64,000 nt of DNA. Source: JAAFHB01 sp963677935 (GTDB lineage Bacteria > Bacteroidota > Bacteroidia > Bacteroidales > Prolixibacteraceae). Positions 1-6,385 of this stretch are shown piece by piece; positions within the stretch are counted from its first letter, which is position 1; each line of letters starts with the position of its first letter. The translations under genes were made by a program, and so were the position numbers. The notes below the pieces were generated by a model. The model made no database searches. It worked only from the letters and a program-made list of their open reading frames with translations, and was not told the DNA's origin. Location of the stretch: assembly GCA_963677935.2 (NCBI GenBank), contig CAXXEH010000003.1, positions 6,076,001 to 6,140,000 of the forward strand, written 5' to 3'.

Positions 1-284
1 GTAATCGGATAAACGGTTGCAACTTTTATTCCTGTTTCAAATGAGCATGAACGGCGCCACTATCTATTTAGGCTGCACTTATTGGCAAAAACGGTGCACC
101 TGTTGCCAAAATAGCTACATCTGCCAAATCAATCATAAGATTGATGGAGTTTAGGGTTGCCACACAAAACATGTTAAATAACAGCTAATTAAATTGATTT
201 GATTAAAATTAAATGAAATTATATTGATAAATTTGGAGGGGTGAAAAGTTTGGTTTATTCAGTGATAAAAAGTAGGAACGCTGA

Positions 285-497
285 TTAAAAAATGCATTGA
301 CCAAGGGAGGGATCAAAAAGCCGGTGACATTACATTGGCTACGCCATTCGTATGCCACCCATTTGTTGGAAACCGGCACTGACCTGCGATATATTCAGGA
401 ACTGCCAGGTCGTCAGAGCATTAAGACGACTGAACGGTATACTCATGTAACTGAGAAAAGTTTACTGAAGATTCCAAGCCCTTTTGACGATTTGTAA
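285..497 (+). pseudogene. C-terminal remnant of a tyrosine recombinase (integrase)
   Basis: Only the last ~70 codons of a phage/integron-type integrase survive; the frame is closed by a stop at 282-284. The box-II motif HWLRHSYATHLLE, the strand DLRYIQEL and the nucleophile region KTTERYTHV are clear, and the end SPFDDL resembles the SPLD-type ends of integron integrases. The conserved LLGH, which carries a catalytic His, reads LPGR here (Arg39 counted from the TTG at 297), so the fragment is both truncated and point-mutated. It cannot be active. It points at the cassette array that begins 100 bp downstream. In this layout the integrase 3' end faces the array, unlike class 1 integrons and like the inverted-integrase integrons known from some spirochaetes and Chlorobi. 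Whether it was a true IntI cannot be decided, because the IntI-specific insert lies in the missing part. Confidence 0.75.
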
Positions 498-596
498 GAA
501 ATGAATCTTACATTGCCAAAAATAAACAACGGCGAGTACTGTATTTAGCGATCCGATTTTGGAAGTATTGTACGGATTTTCCGTTGGTATAAAAGA
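498..596 (+). other. Possible attI-like region between integrase remnant and first cassette
   Basis: This is non-coding sequence between the integrase stop and the first cassette boundary (GTTAGCGG at 597). It has a direct repeat AGTACTGTA (535-543) and AGTATTGTA (564-572), each followed by a CCGATTTT or CGGATTTT block (553-560, 573-580), and a small inverted pair AACGG (529-533) and CCGTT (581-585). Direct repeats beside the crossover point are a known property of integron attI sites. The functional reading is inference from position and repeats. Confidence 0.35.
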
Positions 597-639
597 GTTA
601 GCGGTTATTGAAAAAAAACGACCTTGCAAATATTAATTT

Positions 640-1059
640 ATGAATAACGAATTTTACATCTCGACAGATAAAGAAAGGCTTGATATCAAGTTGATTCATG
701 ATTTCTTAAATAATGATTCCTATTGGGCTAAAGGTCGAAGTGAAGAGACGATTCGAAAATCTATTAATAATTCACTTTGTTTTGGAGTTTATAATGGTTC
801 TCAGCAAATTGGGTTTGCTCGAGTTGTAACTGATTATGCAGTTTTTGCATGGATTTTAGATGTTTTTATCTTGAAAGAGTTTAGAAAACAAGCTTTGGGA
901 GTAAAACTAATGGAATCAATAATGAATCATAATGAATTACAGAATCTTCAACGTTGGGGATTAGCAACAGATGATGCACATGGATTGTATGAAAAGTTTG
1001 GATTTGAATTAATTAAGCGACCAGAGATATTTATGGAATCTGTATCAACTCCAAATTAA
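640..1059 (+). CDS. GNAT family N-acetyltransferase (cassette 1, first gene)
   Basis: This 139-aa protein is of usual length for a small GNAT enzyme, which transfers an acetyl group from acetyl-CoA to an amine. The acetyl-CoA pyrophosphate loop is seen as FRKQALGV (residues 81-88), following strand WILDVFIL, and the C-terminal AHGLYEKFGF segment (113-122) is the usual motif B region. The substrate cannot be told; small soluble GNATs of this kind act on antibiotics, polyamines or protein N-termini. The ATG at 640 lies 43 bp after the cassette boundary GTTAGCGG. A second, unrelated GNAT gene follows after 10 bp, so the two probably form one transcript and one mobile unit. Confidence 0.85.
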   Translation: MNNEFYISTDKERLDIKLIHDFLNNDSYWAKGRSEETIRKSINNSLCFGVYNGSQQIGFARVVTDYAVFAWILDVFILKEFRKQALGVKLMESIMNHNELQNLQRWGLATDDAHGLYEKFGFELIKRPEIFMESVSTPN

Positions 1060-1069
1060 TAGAATAGCA

Positions 1070-1630
1070 ATGAAAATAGAACCAAGAGAAATATTAGACA
1101 AACAAGGAAACCGAATAGTAATAAGAGAAGGCAGGATATCCGATTCGGAAGAATTACAAAAATGTGTTAAATCATATCTCAAAAGCAAACAGATTCCTCT
1201 CACAGAATTAGAGTTTAATGTTTTAGCTAAAAACCATGAAGAATGGATTAAAAAGTTCATAGATGGAAAAAATGATTTGCTATTGATTGCAGAACAAAAT
1301 GGAACTATTGTCGGAAATGTAGACTTAATGATTAATGGTCGTCAAATGCTGAAACATACTGGTTATATAGGTATGGGAATTCATGAAGATTGGCAGGGAC
1401 AAGGAATTGGGACAGCAATGTTTAAAATACTTGTTAATTGGGTTGATAATAATCCAGATATTGAGATTCTTTGGTTACAGGTTTTCAGTAATAATGAGAA
1501 AGGATTACGTTTATATTCAAACTTGGGATTTGAAGAAACAGGTAGACAGAAAGGATTTATTAAAACAGAATCAGGAGAGTATATTGATAATGTAATAATG
1601 ACGAGAAATATAAAAACAACAAACCGCTAA
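1070..1630 (+). CDS. GNAT family N-acetyltransferase (cassette 1, second gene)
   Basis: This 186-aa protein has a full GNAT core: strand GYIGMGIHEDW, the acetyl-CoA loop QGQGIGTA (residues 109-116), and the N-x-x-A/G-x-x-LYSNLGF motif (141-154). It resembles RimJ/RimL-like acetyltransferases in general form. The substrate is unknown. It lies 10 bp after the first GNAT gene and has the same orientation. Its stop codon TAA (1628-1630) falls inside the terminal box AACCGCTAAC of the cassette (1622-1631), so the recombination site itself encodes the last residues Asn-Arg. That tight packing is characteristic of integron cassettes. Confidence 0.88.
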   Translation: MKIEPREILDKQGNRIVIREGRISDSEELQKCVKSYLKSKQIPLTELEFNVLAKNHEEWIKKFIDGKNDLLLIAEQNGTIVGNVDLMINGRQMLKHTGYIGMGIHEDWQGQGIGTAMFKILVNWVDNNPDIEILWLQVFSNNEKGLRLYSNLGFEETGRQKGFIKTESGEYIDNVIMTRNIKTTNR

Positions 1631-1758
1631 CAACGGGTATAATCAATGGCGGGGGTTGTAGCGCATTCAACACCTCGTCTCGCAGGTAGCGTCTGTAACG
1701 TGGGATAGGAACGCGTCCACGAAGTCCGCCACTGCTCATACCCGCGACCGTTATTGCC
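1622..1758 (+). repeat. attC-like site 1 (end of cassette 1 / start of cassette 2)
   Basis: The left box AACCGCTAAC (1622-1631) and right box GTTATTGCC (1750-1758) bracket an imperfect inverted repeat. The left arm CGGGTATAATCAATGGCGG pairs with the reverse complement of the right arm, CGGGTATGAGCAGTGGCGG. Between the AAC box and the paired arm there are 2 nt on the left and 5 nt on the right, an asymmetry of 3 nt that recurs in sites 2 and 3. The right box is the complement of the box at 2663-2671 (end of cassette 2). The left box is the complement of 597-606 (start of cassette 1). Confidence 0.72.
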
Positions 1759-1762
1759 AACC

Positions 1763-2728
1763 TTAAAAGACCTCGCAACTTTCGACGCATCCGTTGCTGA
1801 GATCGAGTTCGTAGAGATCGTATAATGAAAGTTGTTTGTATTCTGGTTTGTATTTGCTTTCATCAACGGCAGGATCAAACGGCAATTTTGCCATTTCAAT
1901 AATTTCGTAAATTGATTTGTTCTGCCTAAAGCAATTTATAGGCGGTTTCATCAAAGGATTGTGCTTTTTGGTGTCAGGTATAAAGTCGCTGTATTTTCGT
2001 TCCATTTCAGCCCACCAAATCACAGTTTCGGGGGTTTCGTTAACTATTGTCATTAACTTTCTAAATGATTTTTTAAAGCATAAATCACAGTTTCCTTCGT
2101 AGGTTTTCAATTCAAGATCAAAAGGCTGTTTGCTCCAAAAATTATTAATATCATTTCTGGTCGTTTCAATATGGGAAACAAGCGGATAAATGAAGCGTTG
2201 TTTTTTGTGATCTGGCGCAACTCTATCAATCTCATCAATCCTTATTCCAATTGCCATAAAATAATGCTTCCATCCAATTGATCTGGCATAAGCCTGTATT
2301 GTGTACTTTTTCAACTCTCTGGTACAATGTGGGCTTTTAACCGATGGCATTCCGTGTTTTGCTATCATTGCCTCAAATGGTTCACCGTTTCGGCTTGCTG
2401 TTTTATAGTCAACTATTCTGGCTCTAACTCCTTTTCTGTTTTCGGGGTTGGTAATTGCTTCAACCCAAATACAATTAAATCCAAAATATTTATCGCACTT
2501 TTCAACAAAATCGAGCGTTTCCTCTCTCTCTTTCCCAGTGTTTGCATAAACAACCAAAAATTCATATTCGTTGCTTAAATTGTCGAGTATCCATTTAGTC
2601 ATAAATGCAGACGTTCGACCTCCTGAAAATGAGATTAACAGCTTCGATTTGACAAAAGGCTGGGCAATAACTTCGGCTATCCGCAAGTCTGGCAGCGGTG
2701 CGTTATTCAAGTTCATCTTTTCGTTCAT
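1763..2728 (-). CDS. Phosphoadenosine phosphosulfate reductase-like PP-loop protein (cassette 2, inverted)
   Basis: This 321-aa protein has the N-type ATP pyrophosphatase (PP-loop) signature SGGRTS at residues 35-40 followed by YANTGKEREETLDFV, as in the PAPS reductase/DndC-like superfamily. The motif HCTREL (Cys135) and the pair Cys214-x2-Cys217 could bind metal or take part in catalysis. Canonical CysH ends in a different Cys motif, so assimilatory sulfate reduction is unlikely; related proteins occur on phages and mobile elements and act in nucleic-acid or nucleotide modification. The gene runs opposite to all other cassette genes. Its first ~25 codons (NAPLPDLRIAEVIAQPF and flanks) lie inside attC-like site 2, whose box GGCAATAAC is read as Val-Ile-Ala. 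No Met occurs between residue 5 and the PP-loop, so the recombination site probably supplies the start and N-terminus. Confidence 0.75.
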   Translation of the reverse strand: MNEKMNLNNAPLPDLRIAEVIAQPFVKSKLLISFSGGRTSAFMTKWILDNLSNEYEFLVVYANTGKEREETLDFVEKCDKYFGFNCIWVEAITNPENRKGVRARIVDYKTASRNGEPFEAMIAKHGMPSVKSPHCTRELKKYTIQAYARSIGWKHYFMAIGIRIDEIDRVAPDHKKQRFIYPLVSHIETTRNDINNFWSKQPFDLELKTYEGNCDLCFKKSFRKLMTIVNETPETVIWWAEMERKYSDFIPDTKKHNPLMKPPINCFRQNKSIYEIIEMAKLPFDPAVDESKYKPEYKQLSLYDLYELDLSNGCVESCEVF

Positions 2729-2798
2729 ACATTATTGGTTTTTGACAGTTATTTACTCGTAATCCAGCCCTGACGTATAGCCTACACCGTTAGCTGCC
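2663..2798 (+). repeat. attC-like site 2 (end of cassette 2 / start of cassette 3)
   Basis: The left box GGCAATAAC (2663-2671) and right box GTTAGCTGCC (2789-2798) bracket arms beginning GGCTATCCG on the left and GGCTATACG on the reverse complement of the right. The arm lies 3 nt from the AAC box on the left and 6 nt on the right, again a 3-nt asymmetry. The AAC-to-GTT distance is 123 nt. Much of the site overlaps the 5' end of the inverted PP-loop gene. The left box is the exact complement of 1750-1758, the start of the same cassette. Confidence 0.65.
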
Positions 2799-2852
2799 AT
2801 TATAAAAAAAACATCTTAAAATCAAACGGACACTCAGAAATAATCAATTCGA

Positions 2853-3509
2853 ATGATCAAACAAAAATTGCTGACTATTATTATTTGGACATTTTCATGT
2901 ATTGCATACGGGCAAAATACAACGATTTCTCATCTCGACTCGTTGGTCAATAATTTCGTGAAGGTACTCCAAGAAGAAAAAATTGACACAATTTGCGTTT
3001 ATGAAAATTATTCAGCTGGTGAACTTATTGCATCCTTGAAAGAAGAGGATAGATGTAACTACCCTACTATTTTTAAATCAGCATACATTTTTTGGGTAAG
3101 AAATGGGAAATCCCATATAAGCAAAAAGGACAATTGTTTTGACTATTCCTCAGTTGAAATTAAATCAGACTCACTGTGGAACTGCTTTTTTAATTACAAG
3201 AACAAAATATTGAAAGAAGAAGTAAAGAAATTTAATTATATATTTTATAATAATGGCAAAAAGGAAGTTGGAAGAATCCAAGGTGAACCCTATAATTACT
3301 ATTTCTTTAAAGTGTTGTTTGGCAATGTTATCATTACAAAATCATTTAATAGTTTTGACTTACAGCCGAATATAATCTATGGTAAATTGGAAACCAACAT
3401 TAATTACAAACATAATATGAATTTAAAAAGCAAGTATTTTGTTGACCGACTTGAAAAAGTTGTATCATCAGTTGAAAAAAATAAACTATTGAAAAAGACA
3501 AGAAGATAA
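2853..3509 (+). CDS. Secreted protein of unknown function (cassette 3)
   Basis: This 218-aa protein has a clear signal peptide (KQKLLTIIIWTFSCIAYGQ, cleavage near residue 21), so it is exported to the periplasm or beyond. The mature part is rich in Lys, Asn and Tyr, with several Cys (about residues 49, 67, 98 and 110) that could form disulfides. No family is recognised. It is the only gene in a predicted 885-bp cassette starting at GTTAGCTGCC (2789) and closed by GGCAGCTAAC (3545). With flanking bases the two ends match over 16 positions with one mismatch. The AT-rich composition fits a foreign origin. Confidence 0.7.
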   Translation: MIKQKLLTIIIWTFSCIAYGQNTTISHLDSLVNNFVKVLQEEKIDTICVYENYSAGELIASLKEEDRCNYPTIFKSAYIFWVRNGKSHISKKDNCFDYSSVEIKSDSLWNCFFNYKNKILKEEVKKFNYIFYNNGKKEVGRIQGEPYNYYFFKVLFGNVIITKSFNSFDLQPNIIYGKLETNINYKHNMNLKSKYFVDRLEKVVSSVEKNKLLKKTRR

Positions 3510-3544
3510 CTGTAACGCAAGTGGTTATCAATTAAGAGTATAAC

Positions 3545-3682
3545 GGCAGCTAACAGCAAGCTACCCGCAAGCAGGGATTCGGTGCTTTGTTGACAATAAA
3601 TATTATATTTGAAGTGCAGTTCTTCGTGGGAGGTTTAGTGGTGAAAATCCCTGCCTGCGTGTAGCTGCGGAACGTTATGGGC
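3545..3682 (+). repeat. attC-like site 3 (end of cassette 3 / start of cassette 4)
   Basis: This is the clearest site. The left box GGCAGCTAAC (3545-3554) and right box GTTATGGGC (3674-3682) flank arms that pair almost perfectly: left AGCTACCCGCAAGCAGGGAT against the reverse complement of the right arm, AGCTACACGCAGGCAGGGAT. The spacer between the AAC box and the arm is 4 nt on the left and 7 nt on the right. The AAC-to-GTT length is 125 nt. Both the length and the 3-nt offset match sites 1 and 2 although the primary sequence differs, so structure rather than sequence is conserved. Confidence 0.75.
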
Positions 3683-3717
3683 AAAATTAAAATACACACC
3701 ACGAAATATAGACTCAT

Positions 3718-6075
3718 ATGAAAAAGGAAGAATTAATTGAGAAATTTAATGAACGAGAATTTATAATAAAATATACTAACTTCTATGGTTTAAAATATTT
3801 TCTGAACAACTGCATAATTTCAAAGGATTACGATTTTAATAATTTGGATACTAATACAATAATTTTATCCAATAAAGGACAAGAGTTATTTGATAAATTA
3901 AAAAAAGGTAAATACGCATCGACAAATGAGAACTTATTAAAACTTGCAGTATTCCTTGAATTCGATCGTTCTGAATTACTAATAGACATAAATAATAGTG
4001 ATTACAAATCATTTGTAAAATCCGTCAGTAATGAAATAATCAATAGGAACTTATTGTTTCCTTGGATTTATGGACGCACGCTTTATGACAAATATTATGA
4101 AGAATTTGAAGAGCAAAGTAGATTTCTTGAAAATGAAGAAACTCTTAGGCTTTTAAAAGACACTCCACAAGGTGTTTTCCAAATGGGAAATCAAATCATT
4201 GGACCTTTAGGTATTCTTCATACTGAAAATAAGAGGATTTTGCCACCAACAAGAGTAGTGCAGCTTTGGCATTGCTCAGACCCGTCCTGTTTTGCTCTAC
4301 ATACAGTCAAATTATACTCTGCAAGGACCTTAATATCAGAATTACTTTTTGAAATTTCTGAATTAACAAGAGGGGAAGAAATATCTGAGTGGTATGACTT
4401 TTATAGAGAATTATGCGATTCTGAAAATTCATTCTATGATGATTTTAAGTTGAATGACATTCCATTAACATTAGTTAATTCATTTGGAGAGAATGAATTA
4501 CGCTTATTGTTACAAGAGATAATTGACACAAAGGAAGGAGCAAGAACAATTATTCCAAAGGGGAAAAGGTTTCAAGGCGCTTCAGAAAAAATAATAAGTT
4601 CTTTGTCGAAAGCAGAATGTTTTCAAACTATCCTACTTTTCGATTCGTGCGATTTACTCGTTGCAACAGAAAAACTAATTATTGAGAGAAAAATATTTAT
4701 CCCAACAACAGAAGTTAGAGTATCAAAGATTCGAAAGACAGGTGGTTTTTTTAATATTATACATGAATGCAATAGATTAGGTTTTCGGGCAATTTCATCT
4801 GACACACACCTTTCTTTCATTCACTTAAGAAACTTAATATTAAAACTGTACAGCGAGAATGGTCTTAAGCAGCAATTAGAATGGAATTTGAGATTTTATG
4901 AAGCAGCTAGTTTGAAAGAGAAAGTAGAAGATTATATAAATTCTGAAGAACCAAGAAAAATTTTGAAAGAAGTTGTTTTGAATGGACCATATCAGGTTGG
5001 GAAAACTTTTGAATTTTTACCTGGCTATTTTCAAATGCCCAATACTTTAGAAGAAGAAGAAAAAATGATTGATAAGATTCTTTGGAAACTTGGATTCAAT
5101 ATCAACATCTATCCACAAATATTACCGGTATTCGAAAAACGATTATCTAAGTTTAAGAAGATAATTGAAGAGAATAATAAATATACTGAGGCAGATAAAG
5201 AAAAAATTAGAAGTGCAGCAGTTAACTTATTTGTGTCTTTAGAAGAAATTTTAAAACATACTTTATCTTTTTCCACGTGGTTGCTTCTATCAGACCATTT
5301 CAAAGTTACTAGGTTTAAATATAATTATACAGAAGCGACATCTTTTATGACCGAAAAATTAAATGGCTATGATCTGAACGAAGACACAAAGTTGTTATTT
5401 GATTCAGGTGGCAAGAATACCTTATTCCCATTAGTAGAAGGATTTCGAGCATTATTTGGAATTTGTGACGCTTATCTTGACGATACAACTAAGTATGAAA
5501 GAGAGAAAGCAGAAATGCCAAGGTTTTTTGGCAAGACCAATTTAGTCGATTTTCCTCTAATGCATAGTGCTTTAGTTATAGATATTAAAAGAAGTTGTTA
5601 TCAAAATATAAGAGAAATAGGCCTTTCTATACCCTCCGAGTTTGGCAAAAATAAAGTTTTAGAGATAAGGAATTCTCTTGAGCATGATAGAGATGACTTT
5701 CCATTGAAAAGTAATTTAATCAAGGCATGTGAATGCCTAAGCAAATCAATCAACAGACTTTACGAATCAGGTCTTTATCCAAATGTATATTTATTTAGCT
5801 CACTTAATAAAGATAAGTATAATAGGGTTATAAAAACATTTGAAGATTACAATGGTAAAGAGATTGTAATTTCTGAGCTAATTAATTACAAAGGGTATCC
5901 AATTCCTAGTTCAGACTCTCCAATAGTGATAGTACCTGAAATAACCTTTCCAGACACAAAAGAACCTTTAAGAATTAAATATGAGGAAAACTCTGAATAT
6001 TTATTTTATTGGAGAAATTACCCAAGAAAGAAACAAAAATTAATAAAAAAAGATACACTTGAAATTGAGGAATAA
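3718..6075 (+). CDS. Large protein of unknown function with HEPN-like RNxxxH motif (cassette 4)
   Basis: This is a 785-aa soluble, mostly helical protein without signal peptide or membrane segments. No family is recognised over its full length. Two features can be seen. A possible metal site HCSDPSC...H spans residues 185-195. A C-terminal helical region holds EIRNSLEHDRDD with RNSLEH at 651-656, which fits the R-x4-6-H active-site motif of HEPN ribonucleases; the helix LIKACECLSKSINRLYESG follows at a suitable distance. HEPN nucleases are common in toxin and antiphage systems, and integron cassettes often carry such systems, so a defence role is a reasonable inference but is not shown. It is alone in a ~2.5-kb cassette whose start TTATGGGC (3675) is complementary to the end box GCCCATAA (6084). 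Confidence 0.72.
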   Translation: MKKEELIEKFNEREFIIKYTNFYGLKYFLNNCIISKDYDFNNLDTNTIILSNKGQELFDKLKKGKYASTNENLLKLAVFLEFDRSELLIDINNSDYKSFVKSVSNEIINRNLLFPWIYGRTLYDKYYEEFEEQSRFLENEETLRLLKDTPQGVFQMGNQIIGPLGILHTENKRILPPTRVVQLWHCSDPSCFALHTVKLYSARTLISELLFEISELTRGEEISEWYDFYRELCDSENSFYDDFKLNDIPLTLVNSFGENELRLLLQEIIDTKEGARTIIPKGKRFQGASEKIISSLSKAECFQTILLFDSCDLLVATEKLIIERKIFIPTTEVRVSKIRKTGGFFNIIHECNRLGFRAISSDTHLSFIHLRNLILKLYSENGLKQQLEWNLRFYEAASLKEKVEDYINSEEPRKILKEVVLNGPYQVGKTFEFLPGYFQMPNTLEEEEKMIDKILWKLGFNINIYPQILPVFEKRLSKFKKIIEENNKYTEADKEKIRSAAVNLFVSLEEILKHTLSFSTWLLLSDHFKVTRFKYNYTEATSFMTEKLNGYDLNEDTKLLFDSGGKNTLFPLVEGFRALFGICDAYLDDTTKYEREKAEMPRFFGKTNLVDFPLMHSALVIDIKRSCYQNIREIGLSIPSEFGKNKVLEIRNSLEHDRDDFPLKSNLIKACECLSKSINRLYESGLYPNVYLFSSLNKDKYNRVIKTFEDYNGKEIVISELINYKGYPIPSSDSPIVIVPEITFPDTKEPLRIKYEENSEYLFYWRNYPRKKQKLIKKDTLEIEE

Positions 6076-6083
6076 AAAATTCA

Positions 6084-6182
6084 GCCCATAATAAATAGGA
6101 ATATGAGCGGTCTGCAAGACCAAGTCCGCCAATTTGCGTATTGAACTACACCCGCCGGGAACGGGGCTATGCACTTAGCAAA
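6084..6182 (+). repeat. Degenerate attC-like boundary (end of cassette 4)
   Basis: The box GCCCATAAT (6084-6092) follows the cassette 4 stop codon by 8 bp and complements the cassette start at 3675-3682. A possible right box CTTAGC (6173-6178) has lost the usual G of GTTA. The arms between them pair only weakly, so recombination here is doubtful. Confidence 0.4.
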
Positions 6183-6223
6183 GGTTTTATTGATTTTTTA
6201 AGTTGTAAAACAGAGGTTAAGAT

Positions 6224-6335
6224 TAACCGGCAGTTTGACCTCTTTCTTGAGCGAAGGCAGTGCAATTGCTTTTTACTTATGCCTCTGGCACAACTTAGGA
6301 CGTTTTAACTACCGGAAATTGTCAAATTGGCAAAG
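6224..6335 (+). repeat. Second inverted-repeat structure in the 310-bp gap before the TlpA-like gene
   Basis: Left arm GCAGTTTGACCTCTTTC (6230-6246) pairs imperfectly with the segment around GTCAAATTGG (6321-6330). No clean GTT box is present. It may be the remains of another cassette site, which would make the 6076-6385 gap the scar of a deleted or empty cassette. The rest of the gap contains no gene that I can support. Confidence 0.3.
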
Positions 6336-6385
6336 TGCACGTATTTTAGTGGTTGATTGAACAGGTACTTTACAAAAATTAAACG

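Noticed and set aside
1..284. Possible gene fragment at the left edge, e.g. a short minus-strand frame ending at about 92
   Set aside because: Only ~30 codons are open, without start signal or recognisable family; no gene can be supported in this stretch.
1560..1899. Two minus-strand open frames across attC-like site 1
   Set aside because: They run through the inverted repeat and the 3' end of the PP-loop gene and have no family features.
1763..2728. Assimilatory PAPS reductase (cysH)
   Set aside because: The PP-loop is present, but the CysH C-terminal Cys motif is not seen and the gene sits in a mobile cassette; only the superfamily is supported.
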